Positions 52,202 to 61,576 of a stretch of DNA of 64,000 bases are shown here, piece by piece. Both the position numbers and the translations under genes were made by a program. This DNA is from Stenotrophomonas sp046736075 (GTDB lineage Bacteria; Pseudomonadota; Gammaproteobacteria; Xanthomonadales; Xanthomonadaceae). Every line of letters starts with the position of its first letter. Within the stretch, counting starts at the first letter, position 1. The stretch is taken from positions 3,100,001 to 3,164,000 of the forward strand of contig NZ_CP177163.1 in the NCBI RefSeq assembly GCF_046736075.1. The letters are read 5' to 3'. The notes under the pieces were generated by a model. That model was given only the letters and a program-made list of their open reading frames with translations. It made no database searches and was not told where the DNA came from.

Positions 52202-53476
52202 ATGGAACCTCTGGACACCCTCAACCTGTGGATGGAGCGTGTGCGGGATCGCGCGCGCGCCGCCAGCTTCGGCCGCTTCCTGTGGCGCCGCTTCCTCGAC
52301 GACCGCCTGTTCCAGGCAGCCGCGTCGCTGGCCTACACCACCGTGTTCGCGCTGGTGCCCCTGGCCATCGTGGTATTCGGGGTGCTCTCGGCGTTCCCGG
52401 TGTTCGACCGCTGGAGCGACCAGCTCAGCGACTATGTGTTCTCCAACTTCGTGCCCAATGCGGCGCGCGCGGCCGAGGGCTATCTGCGCCAGTTCTCGGC
52501 CAGTGCCGGCCAGCTCACGGCGGCCGGCTTCATCGCACTGGTGGTGTCGCTGCTGATCACGCTCAACAGCGTCGAGCAGACCTTCAACCAGATCTGGCGG
52601 GTCAGCTCGGCGCGTCCCAAGCTCACGCGTTTCCTGGTCTATTGGACGGTACTGACGCTGGGCGCGATGCTGGCCGCCGCCTCGCTGGCGGTGTCGGCAC
52701 GGGTGTTCGCGTTGCCGCTGTTCGGCACCAGCGAAGGCCGCTGGCTGGCCAACCTGTCGCTGGGGCTGGCGCCGGTACTGATCGAATTCGTCTGCATCAT
52801 GCTGGTCTACCGCGTGGTTCCGCACCACACGGTCAAGTGGCGGCATGCGATCCCCGGCGCGATCCTGGCCGCGGTGATGCTCGAACTGGTGAAGTGGGGC
52901 ATGGGCGCCTACCTGGGCAGCTTCCAGTCCTACCAGAAGCTCTACGGCACGGTGGCCTTCGTGCCGATCCTGCTGCTGTGGATCTACCTGTGCTGGGTAT
53001 CGGTGCTGCTGGGCGCGTCACTGGCGTCCTCGATCGCCGCGTTCCGCTACCAGCCGGCGGACCTGCGCCTTCCCACCGGCTATGAGATCTACGGCCTGCT
53101 GCGTCTGATCGGGCGGTTCCAGCAGGCGCGCCAGAACGGACGCAGCCTCGACGACGACGAAATCCTGAGGCTCGAGCCGATGCTGACCGATTCGCTCCTG
53201 CAGACCATGCTGTGCGACCTCGAAGCGATCCGCGTGGTGCGGCGCGACGAGCAGGGCGAATGGCTGCTGGCGCGCGACCTGGACAAGCTCACGCTGTCGG
53301 ATCTGTACGAAACCACCCAGATGCGCATCCCGGTCAAGGAAGCGTATCTGCCCTACCGCGACGACAGCCTGGGCGATGCCTCGGTGGCCGCGCTGGACGC
53401 GCTGCGCCTGCCGCTGCGCGAACTGCTCAAACGCCGCGTCAGCGACATCTATACGAACCTCGGAGACAAACCATGA
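52202..53476 (+). CDS. YihY-family inner membrane protein
   Basis: 424 residues, about six membrane segments (the YihY/virulence factor BrkB domain, about 30-290), then a 130-residue cytoplasmic C-terminal domain with a winged-helix-like look. Long misannotated as RNase BN; role is unclear, possibly transport. ATG 52202. The stop overlaps the next gene by four bases (ATGA). Confidence 0.9.
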   Translation: MEPLDTLNLWMERVRDRARAASFGRFLWRRFLDDRLFQAAASLAYTTVFALVPLAIVVFGVLSAFPVFDRWSDQLSDYVFSNFVPNAARAAEGYLRQFSASAGQLTAAGFIALVVSLLITLNSVEQTFNQIWRVSSARPKLTRFLVYWTVLTLGAMLAAASLAVSARVFALPLFGTSEGRWLANLSLGLAPVLIEFVCIMLVYRVVPHHTVKWRHAIPGAILAAVMLELVKWGMGAYLGSFQSYQKLYGTVAFVPILLLWIYLCWVSVLLGASLASSIAAFRYQPADLRLPTGYEIYGLLRLIGRFQQARQNGRSLDDDEILRLEPMLTDSLLQTMLCDLEAIRVVRRDEQGEWLLARDLDKLTLSDLYETTQMRIPVKEAYLPYRDDSLGDASVAALDALRLPLRELLKRRVSDIYTNLGDKP

Positions 53477-54045
53477 CCACCAAGCCCTTGCTGCTTGCGC
53501 TGGGCCTGCTGGCGCTGACCGCGTGCAACAAGCCCGCCCCGACCGCGCAGCCCGAACCGGCCCCGGCGCCGGCGCCGGCGGCCGCTCCTGCAGCGGATAC
53601 GGCGCCCGCGCCCGCGGCCGCCCCGGACACCGACCGGCGCACCGTGGAACGCCCCCGCCTGAAGCTCAAGGCGCTGGACGGCACCGACTACGACCTGGCC
53701 GCGCACCGCGGCAAGTGGGTGGTGGTGAACTTCTGGGCGACCTGGTGTGCGCCATGCCGCAAGGAAATGCCGGAGCTGTCCGCGCTGCACGCCATGCGCG
53801 ACGAGATCGAGGTCGTGGGCCTGGCCTACGAGGACATCGAACCGGCCGAGATGAAGGCATTCCTGGAGAAGCGGCCGGTGACCTATCCGATCGTCATCGT
53901 CGACACGTACAACCCGCCGGAAGACTTCGCGATTCCGCGTGGCCTGCCGCTGACGTACCTGATCGCGCCGGACGGCACGGTCGCCAAGGAGTACCTCGGC
54001 CCGGTCACCGCCGCCGACATCGAAAAGCGCATCGCCGCCAGGTAA
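53473..54045 (+). CDS. Thioredoxin-like lipoprotein (TlpA/ResA family)
   Basis: 190 residues. Lipoprotein signal peptide with TACN lipobox (Cys at about 17), an Ala/Pro repeat linker (about 20-55), then a thioredoxin domain with the redox pair in ATWCAPCRKEMPEL and cis-Pro in RGLPLTYLI. Membrane-anchored disulfide reductase; cytochrome c maturation or periplasmic repair are possible. Translationally coupled to the YihY-family gene. Confidence 0.9.
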   Translation: MTTKPLLLALGLLALTACNKPAPTAQPEPAPAPAPAAAPAADTAPAPAAAPDTDRRTVERPRLKLKALDGTDYDLAAHRGKWVVVNFWATWCAPCRKEMPELSALHAMRDEIEVVGLAYEDIEPAEMKAFLEKRPVTYPIVIVDTYNPPEDFAIPRGLPLTYLIAPDGTVAKEYLGPVTAADIEKRIAAR

Positions 54046-54065
54046 CCGGGCGCGCCCGCGCGGGC

Positions 54066-54932
54066 GGCACGCACCGCGCAGGCGCCCGCTGCCGGGCAGA
54101 GCCCGGCACTACGTGTCGATCCCCGCATCGCGGTGGACCCGCGTTGATCATCCCCGCATCGCGATGGACCCGCGTCGATCATCACCGCGTCGCGATGGAC
54201 CCGCGTCGATCATCACCGCATCACGATGGACCCGCGTCGATCATCCCCGCGTCGCGATGGACCCGCGTTGACCATCCCCGCGTCGCGATGGACCCGCGTT
54301 GATCCCCGCGTCACGCTGGCCTCGTAGAGCCGGGCTCTGCCCGGCTGCTCTCCGATCCGACCCCGCACATCGCACCCGCGCGTGTGGCACGCACCGCGCA
54401 GGCGCCCGCTGCCGGGCAGAGCCCGGCACTACGTGTCGATCCCCGCATCGCGATGGACCCGCGTTGACCATCCCCGCATCGCGCTGACCTCGTAGAGCCG
54501 GGCTCTGCCCGGCTGCTCTCCGATCCGGCCCCGCACATCTCACCCGCGCGGGTGGCACGCACCGCGCAAGCGCCCGCTGCCGGGCAGAGCCCGGCACTAC
54601 GTGTCGATCCCCGCATCACGATGGACCCGCGTCGATCCCCGCGTCACGCTGGCCTCGTAGAGCCGGGCTCTGCCCGGCTGCTCTCCAATCCGCCCCCGCA
54701 CATCTCACCCGCGCGAATGGCACGCACCGCGCAGGCGTCCGCTGCCGGGCAGCGCCCGGCACTACGTGTCGATCCCCGCGTCGCGATGGACCCGCGTTGA
54801 TCATCCCCGCATCACGCTGGCCTCGTAGAGCCGGGCTCTGCCCGGCTGCTCTCCGATCCGCCCCCGCACATCTCACCCGCGCGAATGGCACGCACGGCGC
54901 AAGCGCCCGCTGCCGGGCAGCGCCCGGCACTA
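54066..54932. repeat. Nested tandem repeat (31-bp and ~167-bp periods) with SMAG palindromes
   Basis: The 884-base gap between the thioredoxin-like gene and ppk2. A long unit begins GGCACGCACCGCGCAGGCG at 54066, 54386, 54554, 54719 and 54887, i.e. every 165-168 bp except the first. Each unit holds one palindrome GCCGGGCAGAGCCCGGC ending CTACG and, in reverse orientation, GTAGAGCCGGGCTCTGCCCGGC. The first unit is 320 bp because it carries an inserted 31-bp repeat with TGGACCCGCGT recurring exactly every 31 bp (54134, 54165, 54196, 54227, 54258, 54289); other units have one copy. No gene supported. Confidence 0.93.
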
Positions 54933-55709
54933 CGGGGTGTCGAAGTCTTCGATCGGTTTCAGGACGCCGAAATGCTCCGTGTGCAGCTTGCCTTTCAGCG
55001 GCGGCAGCGCCAGCACGGGTTCGTCCACGCGGGTGTCGGGCAGGCGGTCCAGCAGGTTGCGGATCAACCCCAGCCGGCCGCGCTTCTGGTCGTTGAAATC
55101 GACCAGCGTCCACGGCGCCTCCTCGCGATGGGTGGCGCGCAGCATCGTCTCGCGCGCTTCGGTGTAGGCGCTGTACTTGCTGCGCGATTTCAGGTCCACC
55201 GGCGACAGCTTCCAGCCCTTGAGCGGGTCCAGGTGGCGCTCGGCGAACCGCTTCTCCTGTTGCGCCTGGTCCACCGTCAACCAGTACTTGAACAGCACGA
55301 TGCCATCGTCCACCAGCAGCTTCTCGAACACCGGCGCCTGCGCCAGGAACGCGCGGTACTGCGCTTCGGTGCAGTAGCCCATCACATGCTCCACGCCAGC
55401 GCGGTTGTACCAGCTGCGGTCCATCAGCACGATCTCGCCGGCGGCCGGCAGGTGCGACACGTAGCGCTGGAAATACCACTGGGTACTTTCGCGGTCGGTC
55501 GGCTTGGGCAGTGCCACCACCTTGCACTGGCGGGGATTGAGGTGTTCGGCGATGGCCTGGATCGCGCCGCCCTTGCCGGCGGTGTCGCGGCCTTCGAACA
55601 GCACCAGCACGCGCTGGCCGGTGTGCTGCACCCAGCGCGCCATCGCGGTGAGTTCCAGCTGCATCGGTTCCAGCAGTGCCTGGTACGCCTTGCGCTTGAG
55701 CTTGCCCAT
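54930..55709 (-). CDS. Polyphosphate kinase 2
   Basis: Class I PPK2, 259 residues, which uses polyphosphate to phosphorylate nucleoside diphosphates (or the reverse). Walker A GRDTAGKGG (40-48), the base-recognising PKPTDRES, and Walker B/lid DRSWYNRAGVE (97-107). The TAG stop is the TAG of the final GTAG palindrome in the adjoining array. Confidence 0.93.
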   Translation of the reverse strand: MGKLKRKAYQALLEPMQLELTAMARWVQHTGQRVLVLFEGRDTAGKGGAIQAIAEHLNPRQCKVVALPKPTDRESTQWYFQRYVSHLPAAGEIVLMDRSWYNRAGVEHVMGYCTEAQYRAFLAQAPVFEKLLVDDGIVLFKYWLTVDQAQQEKRFAERHLDPLKGWKLSPVDLKSRSKYSAYTEARETMLRATHREEAPWTLVDFNDQKRGRLGLIRNLLDRLPDTRVDEPVLALPPLKGKLHTEHFGVLKPIEDFDTP

Positions 55710-55760
55710 CCACCCGCCCCGCTCGTTGTCGTGGAGGGTCGAGCCTAGCGCACCACAGGC

Positions 55761-57473
55761 TCAGGCCACGTGTTCGCCCTGCCAGCCGCGCTCGCGTGCC
55801 ATGCCTTCCACGGCCGCCGTGAAATCCACGGCGAAGGCGGCCATGTCGAACAGACCGCTGTCTGCGCGTCGCTGCGCGAGTTCGGTGCGCAGGGCCTGCA
55901 GCGCCTGCGCATCCTTGCCGAGCTGGATCGCCGTGGCGACGAAGGCGCGGTCATCGGCGGCATTCATCCGGTCCAGTCCCAGGTGGTGGTTGAGGCTGCC
56001 CGCCACGCGCGCGGCGAACGTGGTGCCCGGGCAGGTCAGCACCGGGCATCCGGCCCACAGCGCATCGGAGGCGGTGGTATGGGCGTTGTAGGGGTGCGTA
56101 TCCAGGAACAGGTCGGCGTGCTGGTAGCGGGCCAGGTACTCGGGGTGGGGCAGGCGCGGCATGAATACCAGGCGTGCCGGGTCCAGGCCTGCCTGGCGAG
56201 CCGCCGCACGCAGCCGCGCATCGGCGTTGCCCGGGCCGGACAGCAGCCACAGCACACTGCCCGGTACGCCCTGCAGCACCGCGAACAGGCGCTGCATGCT
56301 GCGCGGGTTGAGCTTGTAGCTGTTGTTGAAGCAGCACAGCACCACGCCGTGTTCGGGCAGGCCGCACTCGGCGCGCGACGGCGGCAGTGCCATCGCGCGC
56401 GTGTTGTCCGAGGGCTGGAACGCGCGCGGCAGGCGCCGGACCTGTTCGCTGAAGGCCGGTGCCAGCGCCTCGGGCAGCACGAAGGCATCGGCCAGCACGT
56501 GGTCGATCCACGGCGCGCCGGACGTGCCCGGATACGCCAGCCAGTTCACCTGTATCGGTGCCGGACGCATCGCCAGCACCTGCGGCGTGCCACCGCCGCC
56601 CCAGCCGCGCAGGTCGAACAGCACATCGATGCCGGCGTCGCGGATGCACGCGGCAACGCCGTCGTGGGGCTGCCCGCCCACCGCGTGCAGCACGCTGGCC
56701 GCTGCCTGCAGGCGTGCGCGGATGTCGCTGCCGTCGTCGCCGTTGAGCGCGAACAGATGCAGTTCCAGCCGGTCGACCAGAGCGAGCTGCTCGAACAGCG
56801 CCACGGTCAGCAACCCGGTCGGATGCGCGCCGAAGCCATTGGAGAGGAAGCCGACCCGCAGCCTGCCGCGACCGCGCACCTGTGCAGGCGGCAATGCCGC
56901 CACGTCCGCGCCGACCGCTGCCGCGCGCTGGCGCGCACAGGTCAGCTGTTCGGCGGCGCTGGCGTCCTCACTGAGGAAGGCGAATGGCTCGACCACCGCT
57001 TGGCCCTGCGCCACGGCCTGCCGGACCTGCGCGGACAGCCGGTCCAGATCCCGCCAGTCGCACAGGCGGCGCTGCCAGTTGAGCAGCTGCGCGGTGATAT
57101 AGGGCTCGGCCGGCAGCAGGCGGTGCGCATGGCGGTAGGCATCGGCAGCGGCTTCGGGCTGGCCGGCATCCTCCAGCGCATGGCCGAGCCACAGGGCGAT
57201 GCCGGGATGCTGCGGTACCTGCTCGGCCGCCCGGCGCAGCAGTGCGGCTGCTTCGCCGGGGTGGCCCTGCATCCAGCGGGCCCGCCCGAGCCGGGCCAGT
57301 GCTTCGGGATGATCGCCGCGCAGCCGCAGCGCCTGCGTGGCTGCGGCCGCGCCACGGGCGACGTCGCCGGCTTCCAGTTCGGCGTCCGCCAGCATGACCC
57401 ACGCGATGAAGTCGCTCGGCTGGCGCTGCACGGCCTCGCGCAGCTGCCGCCGTTCCTGGTCCGGTGCGGTCAC
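55761..57473 (-). CDS. TPR-containing O-GlcNAc transferase-like glycosyltransferase
   Basis: 570 residues from GTG 57473, two bases after prfA. It corresponds in length and sequence to the X. campestris OGT homolog of known structure. Tetratricopeptide repeats (about 1-125) precede a GT41 catalytic domain with His 217 in GFGAHPTG and Lys 387 in CFNNSYKLNP, matching the two key active-site residues, plus HPYNAHTTASDALW and LNHHLGLD in the UDP-binding half. Substrate proteins in bacteria are unknown. Downstream of prfA in the hemA operon. Confidence 0.9.
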   Translation of the reverse strand: MTAPDQERRQLREAVQRQPSDFIAWVMLADAELEAGDVARGAAAATQALRLRGDHPEALARLGRARWMQGHPGEAAALLRRAAEQVPQHPGIALWLGHALEDAGQPEAAADAYRHAHRLLPAEPYITAQLLNWQRRLCDWRDLDRLSAQVRQAVAQGQAVVEPFAFLSEDASAAEQLTCARQRAAAVGADVAALPPAQVRGRGRLRVGFLSNGFGAHPTGLLTVALFEQLALVDRLELHLFALNGDDGSDIRARLQAAASVLHAVGGQPHDGVAACIRDAGIDVLFDLRGWGGGGTPQVLAMRPAPIQVNWLAYPGTSGAPWIDHVLADAFVLPEALAPAFSEQVRRLPRAFQPSDNTRAMALPPSRAECGLPEHGVVLCCFNNSYKLNPRSMQRLFAVLQGVPGSVLWLLSGPGNADARLRAAARQAGLDPARLVFMPRLPHPEYLARYQHADLFLDTHPYNAHTTASDALWAGCPVLTCPGTTFAARVAGSLNHHLGLDRMNAADDRAFVATAIQLGKDAQALQALRTELAQRRADSGLFDMAAFAVDFTAAVEGMARERGWQGEHVA

Positions 57474-57475
57474 GC

Positions 57476-58561
57476 TCAGGGACCGGCTGCCAACTGCGCC
57501 AGTTCGTCGGCCTGATGCTCGTGGATCAGCCGTTCCACCAGCGTATCGAGCTCACCGGCAATGATGTTGGGCAGGTCGTACAGCGTCAGCCCTTCAACGC
57601 GGTGGTCGGTGATCCGGCCCTGCGGGAAGCTGTAGGTGCGGATGCGCTGGCTGCGGTCGCCACTGCCCACCTGCAGGCGCCGGCTCTCGGCGGTGGCGGC
57701 GGCCTGCCGGCTGCGCTCGGCATCGAGCAGCTGCGCCTTCAGGCGCTTCATCGCTTTGTCGCGGTTGGCATGCTGGCTGCGCTCGGTCTGGCACTCCACC
57801 ACCACGCCGGTCGGCAGGTGGGTGATGCGGATCGCCGATTCGGTCTTGTTGACGTGCTGGCCGCCGGCGCCGGACGAGCGGTACGTATCCACCCGCAGGT
57901 CGGCCGGATTGATCGTCACGTCCTCGACATCGTCGGCTTCGGGAATGATCGCCACGGTGGCCGCCGAGGTGTGGATGCGTCCCTGCGATTCGGTGGCCGG
58001 CACGCGCTGCACGCGGTGCGTGCCCGATTCGAACTTCAGCTTGGAGTACGCGCCGCGGCCGACCACCCGGGCCACGATTTCCTTGTAGCCGCCGTGCTCG
58101 CCGGGGCTGTCCGATTCGACCTCCACCTTCCAGCCCTGGCGTTCGGCGTAGCGCGCGTACATGCGGAACAGATCACCGGCGAAGATCGCCGCCTCGTCGC
58201 CGCCGGTACCGGCGCGCACTTCCAGGAACAGGTTGCCGTCATCGCGCGGGTCGCGCGGAACAAGCAGCAGTGCCAGGTCCTGGTCGAGCTGTTCCAGGCG
58301 CTGCTGGGCCGCGGTGATTTCCTCTTCGGCCAGCTCGCGCAGGTCCGGCTCGGCGCGCATCGCCTCGGCGGCGGCAAGGTCGGCCTTGGCACGGGCTTCG
58401 TCGGCCAGTGCAGTGGCGATCGGCTGCAGCTGCGAGAACTCGCGCGAGAACGCACGGAAGCGGTCGTTGTCGCCGACCACGGCCGGGTCGGCAAGCAGGC
58501 GTTCGAGTTCTTCGCGGCGCTCGGCCAGCGCTTCCAGCTTACGGCGCAGGGTCGGCGTCAT
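57476..58561 (-). CDS. prfA: Peptide chain release factor 1
   Basis: Terminates translation at UAA and UAG. 361 residues from ATG 58561 (a second ATG lies one codon upstream). GGQ peptidyl-hydrolysis motif in SGAGGQHVNKTES near 235; the PxT codon-recognition loop reads PATES. Overlaps hemA by 23 bases. PrmC, which methylates its GGQ, is encoded at 30711. Its use of UAG matters because three genes here end in UAG from repeats. Confidence 0.96.
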   Translation of the reverse strand: MTPTLRRKLEALAERREELERLLADPAVVGDNDRFRAFSREFSQLQPIATALADEARAKADLAAAEAMRAEPDLRELAEEEITAAQQRLEQLDQDLALLLVPRDPRDDGNLFLEVRAGTGGDEAAIFAGDLFRMYARYAERQGWKVEVESDSPGEHGGYKEIVARVVGRGAYSKLKFESGTHRVQRVPATESQGRIHTSAATVAIIPEADDVEDVTINPADLRVDTYRSSGAGGQHVNKTESAIRITHLPTGVVVECQTERSQHANRDKAMKRLKAQLLDAERSRQAAATAESRRLQVGSGDRSQRIRTYSFPQGRITDHRVEGLTLYDLPNIIAGELDTLVERLIHEHQADELAQLAAGP

Positions 58562-59822
58562 CATTCCTCACAACAGGGTGCTGGTAGCCCGGCTTGGCCG
58601 GGAACAGGCGCTCGGCGGCGCGGGTCAGGTCAGTATCGCCGCTCAACGCTGCCGCGCGCAGCGCGGCCGTCGGCGGGTGCAGCAGGCGGTTGGTCAGGCC
58701 GTGCGCGAGCAGTTCCAGCACTTCCTCGGCGGGCTTGCCGTGAGCCAGCTGCTGGCGGGCTTTTTCCAGCATCTCCACCCGGGTCGCCTCGCCGTAGGCG
58801 CGCAGCTGCCGCAGGGGCGCCTGGTGGGCGCCGGCCTGCAGGGTTTCCACGAACCGGGCGACCTGCAGGTCGATGATCGCTTCGGCCTCGGCGGCGGCTT
58901 CGCGGCGGCTGCGGCGGTTGTCTTCGACCGCCCGCTCCAGGTCGTCCACGGTGTACAGGAAGGCGTCGTTGAGGTCGCCCACGCCGGATTCGATATCGCG
59001 CGGTACGGCCAGGTCGAACAGCAGCATCGGCTTGTGCCGGCGTGCCCGCAGCGCGGCGGCGACATGCGCCTTGGCGATCACCGGCTCGCGTGCGGCGGTG
59101 GCCGAGAACACCACGTCGGCTTCGCCCAGGTGGCGTTCCAGTTCGGTCAGCGGCAGGGCAACGCCACCGTGGCGGCTGGCCAGGTCCTGGGCGTGGGCGA
59201 GGGTGCGGTTGGCGATCAGCAGCCGGCGCACGCGGCCCTCGCTGAGGTGGCGCGCGGCCAGCTCGATGGTCTCGCCCGCGCCCACCAGCAGCACCGTGGA
59301 ATCTTCCAGCCGGGCGAACGAGTTCTGCGCCAGGCGCACCGCCGTGGAGGCCACCGATACCGGATTGGCGCCCACCCGCGTATCGGTGCGGGCCCGCTTG
59401 GCCACCGAGAAGGTCTGCTGGAACAGGCGGTCCAGGCGCTGGCCCAGCAGGCCGTGGTCGCGCGCGGTGGCCCAGGCATCCTTCACCTGGCCCAGGATCT
59501 GCGGTTCACCCAGCACCATCGAATCCAGCCCGGTGGCCACCCGGAACAGATGGCGTACCGCGTCTGCGTCGGCGTGCTGGTACAGATAGCCGTGGAGCTG
59601 GCCGGCGTGGGTTTCCAGCCAGTCGGCCAGGGCCTGCCCGGACTCGGCGATGGCATACAGCTCGGTGCGGTTGCAGGTGGACAGCAGCACCGCTTCGGCC
59701 ACCTGCGGGGTGTCGCGCAGCGAGGCGAGCGCCCGCGGCAGCGCATCGCCGCCAAAGGACGCGCGTTCGCGCAGTTCCACTGGCGCGGTCTGGTGGTTCA
59801 GTCCGAGCACCCACAGGGTCAT
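58539..59822 (-). CDS. hemA: Glutamyl-tRNA reductase
   Basis: First step of the C5 pathway to 5-aminolevulinate and haem. 427 residues: catalytic Cys 50 in LLSTCNRTELY, GEPQILGQVKDA near 104, NADPH-binding VLLVGAGETIELAARHL. The hemA-prfA overlap is the common gammaproteobacterial order. Divergent from the TPR protein gene. Confidence 0.96.
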   Translation of the reverse strand: MTLWVLGLNHQTAPVELRERASFGGDALPRALASLRDTPQVAEAVLLSTCNRTELYAIAESGQALADWLETHAGQLHGYLYQHADADAVRHLFRVATGLDSMVLGEPQILGQVKDAWATARDHGLLGQRLDRLFQQTFSVAKRARTDTRVGANPVSVASTAVRLAQNSFARLEDSTVLLVGAGETIELAARHLSEGRVRRLLIANRTLAHAQDLASRHGGVALPLTELERHLGEADVVFSATAAREPVIAKAHVAAALRARRHKPMLLFDLAVPRDIESGVGDLNDAFLYTVDDLERAVEDNRRSRREAAAEAEAIIDLQVARFVETLQAGAHQAPLRQLRAYGEATRVEMLEKARQQLAHGKPAEEVLELLAHGLTNRLLHPPTAALRAAALSGDTDLTRAAERLFPAKPGYQHPVVRNDDADPAP

Positions 59823-59878
59823 TGTTCAGTTGCTTGCGATAAGCTGCTGGCCATTCAAGTCGTCATTTTAAGGCTCAG

Positions 59879-61576
59879 ATGCCCCCGATGCCCGCATTGA
59901 TTCGCATCTCCAGCGTTCTGCTGCTGTCTTTGTTCACTGCCAACGCCCTGGCGGCCCGTCCGGCCACGGTTCCGGCGGCCAAGGACCGCGCCGCCGAGCC
60001 TGCCTCGCTGACCCCGGTCATGGCGGGCGAGTTCGCCCTCCAGGCGGGCAAGCTGGAGGACGCGGCACGCTGGTACCTGGAAGCGGCCGAGGCCGGCCGC
60101 GATGACGCCGGGCTGGCCGAGCGCGCCACCCGCATCGCCATGCTTGCCAACGATGATGTCCGTGCCGCGCGGGCGCTGAAGCTGTGGGAGGCGCGCGCAC
60201 CGCGCTCGCTGGCCATGCGCAGCAGTGCCGCGGCCCTGGCCATGCGCCAGAACCAGGTGAAGACGGCCCAGGCCGAACTGGTGGCGCTGCTGCGCGATCC
60301 GGACCCGCGCGGCTGGAAGTTCGCGATCGCCGCCCTGGTCGGTGGCGGCAGCGACCCGGCCGTGCCGGCCCAGGTGCTGGGAGGGCTGGTGGAGGCCAAT
60401 GCGATCCCCGACACCCTGGAAGCCTGGCAGGAGTTTGGTCGCCTGGCGCTGCGCATGGACAAGCCCGAGCTGGCCCGGCGCATGGTCGACGAAGTGGTCC
60501 GCCGCTTCCCCGATGAGCCGCGCGTGGCCCTGCTGCACGCCAGCCAGTTGAGCCAGTCCGGTAAGACCGACGAGGCGCTGGCGCTGCTGCGCGGGGTGGA
60601 ACCCAAGACCGCGCAGGACCCGGAACTGCGCAACGCCGTGGCGATCACCTACGACGCGATGGGCGAATCCAAGGCGGCCGAGCGCGTGCTGTCGGTCGGC
60701 CCGCAGGACGTGCAGACCTACGGCATGCGGGCCTCGCTGCTGGCCAAGCAGAACGACACCACGGCGCTGCTGGCGCTGTACACCGAGCTTTCGGGCAAGG
60801 CGACCAAGCCCGATCCGGCCCAGCGCCTGCTGCTCGGCAAGATCGCCGAGTACCTCAAGCGCCCGGCCGAAGCCGTGGAGTGGTACCACGGTGTACCCGG
60901 CGGCCCGGAACGCGATGAAGCGCGCCTGCGCGCGGCCAACGCCCAGTACGAGCTGGGCCGCACCGACAAGGCCCTGGCCGAAGTACATGCGATCCAGTCC
61001 GATGCCACGGTCGATGACGAGGCGCGGCGCGATGCCTATCTGCTTGAAGCGGAGCTGCGCCAGCGCGGCAACGACGATGCCGGCGAGCTGGATGCCCTCG
61101 GCCGCGGCCTGGCCGCCTACCCCGACGAGAACGCCCTGCTGTATGCCCGCGCCCTGGCCTGGGAGCGCCGCGACGACATCGCCCGCGCCGAGGCCGACCT
61201 GCGCAAGGTGCTGGTGACCGATCCGGAAAACGTGGCCGCGCTCAACGCGCTGGGCTACACCCTGGCCGACCGCACCCAGCGTTACCAGGAGGCGCTGGAG
61301 CTGATCGATCGCGCCCGGGTGGCCGAGCCGGACAACGCGGCCATCGTCGACAGCTACGGCTGGGTGCTCTACCGCCTGGGCCGCAACGAACAGGCGCTGG
61401 TGCAGCTGCGGCGCGCCTGGAGCCTGGCCAAGGACGCCGAGATCGCCGCCCATGTGGGCGAAGTGCTGTGGGTGCTCGGCCGCAAGGACGAGGCCCGACA
61501 GTTCTTCGATGAAGCCCGCAAGCTGGACCCTGACAACCGCGCCCTGCAGCGCGTGATCGAGAAATACGGCGTATGA
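59879..61576 (+). CDS. Exported tetratricopeptide-repeat protein
   Basis: 565 residues with a signal peptide (ending ANALAA near 24), followed by more than a dozen TPR-like helix pairs. Late units such as NVAALNALGYTLADRTQRYQEALELIDRA and NAAIVDSYGWVLYRLGRNEQALVQLRRA match the TPR consensus. Homologs always precede lolB. It overlaps lolB by four bases. Probably a periplasmic scaffold; partner unknown. ATG at 59879, with a second at 59888. Confidence 0.87.
   Translation: MPPMPALIRISSVLLLSLFTANALAARPATVPAAKDRAAEPASLTPVMAGEFALQAGKLEDAARWYLEAAEAGRDDAGLAERATRIAMLANDDVRAARALKLWEARAPRSLAMRSSAAALAMRQNQVKTAQAELVALLRDPDPRGWKFAIAALVGGGSDPAVPAQVLGGLVEANAIPDTLEAWQEFGRLALRMDKPELARRMVDEVVRRFPDEPRVALLHASQLSQSGKTDEALALLRGVEPKTAQDPELRNAVAITYDAMGESKAAERVLSVGPQDVQTYGMRASLLAKQNDTTALLALYTELSGKATKPDPAQRLLLGKIAEYLKRPAEAVEWYHGVPGGPERDEARLRAANAQYELGRTDKALAEVHAIQSDATVDDEARRDAYLLEAELRQRGNDDAGELDALGRGLAAYPDENALLYARALAWERRDDIARAEADLRKVLVTDPENVAALNALGYTLADRTQRYQEALELIDRARVAEPDNAAIVDSYGWVLYRLGRNEQALVQLRRAWSLAKDAEIAAHVGEVLWVLGRKDEARQFFDEARKLDPDNRALQRVIEKYGV

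Noticed and set aside
54134..54310. Exact 31-bp period taken for a CRISPR or a coding repeat
   Set aside because: It is a direct tandem repeat with no unique spacers, and frames across it are interrupted and lack plausible starts.
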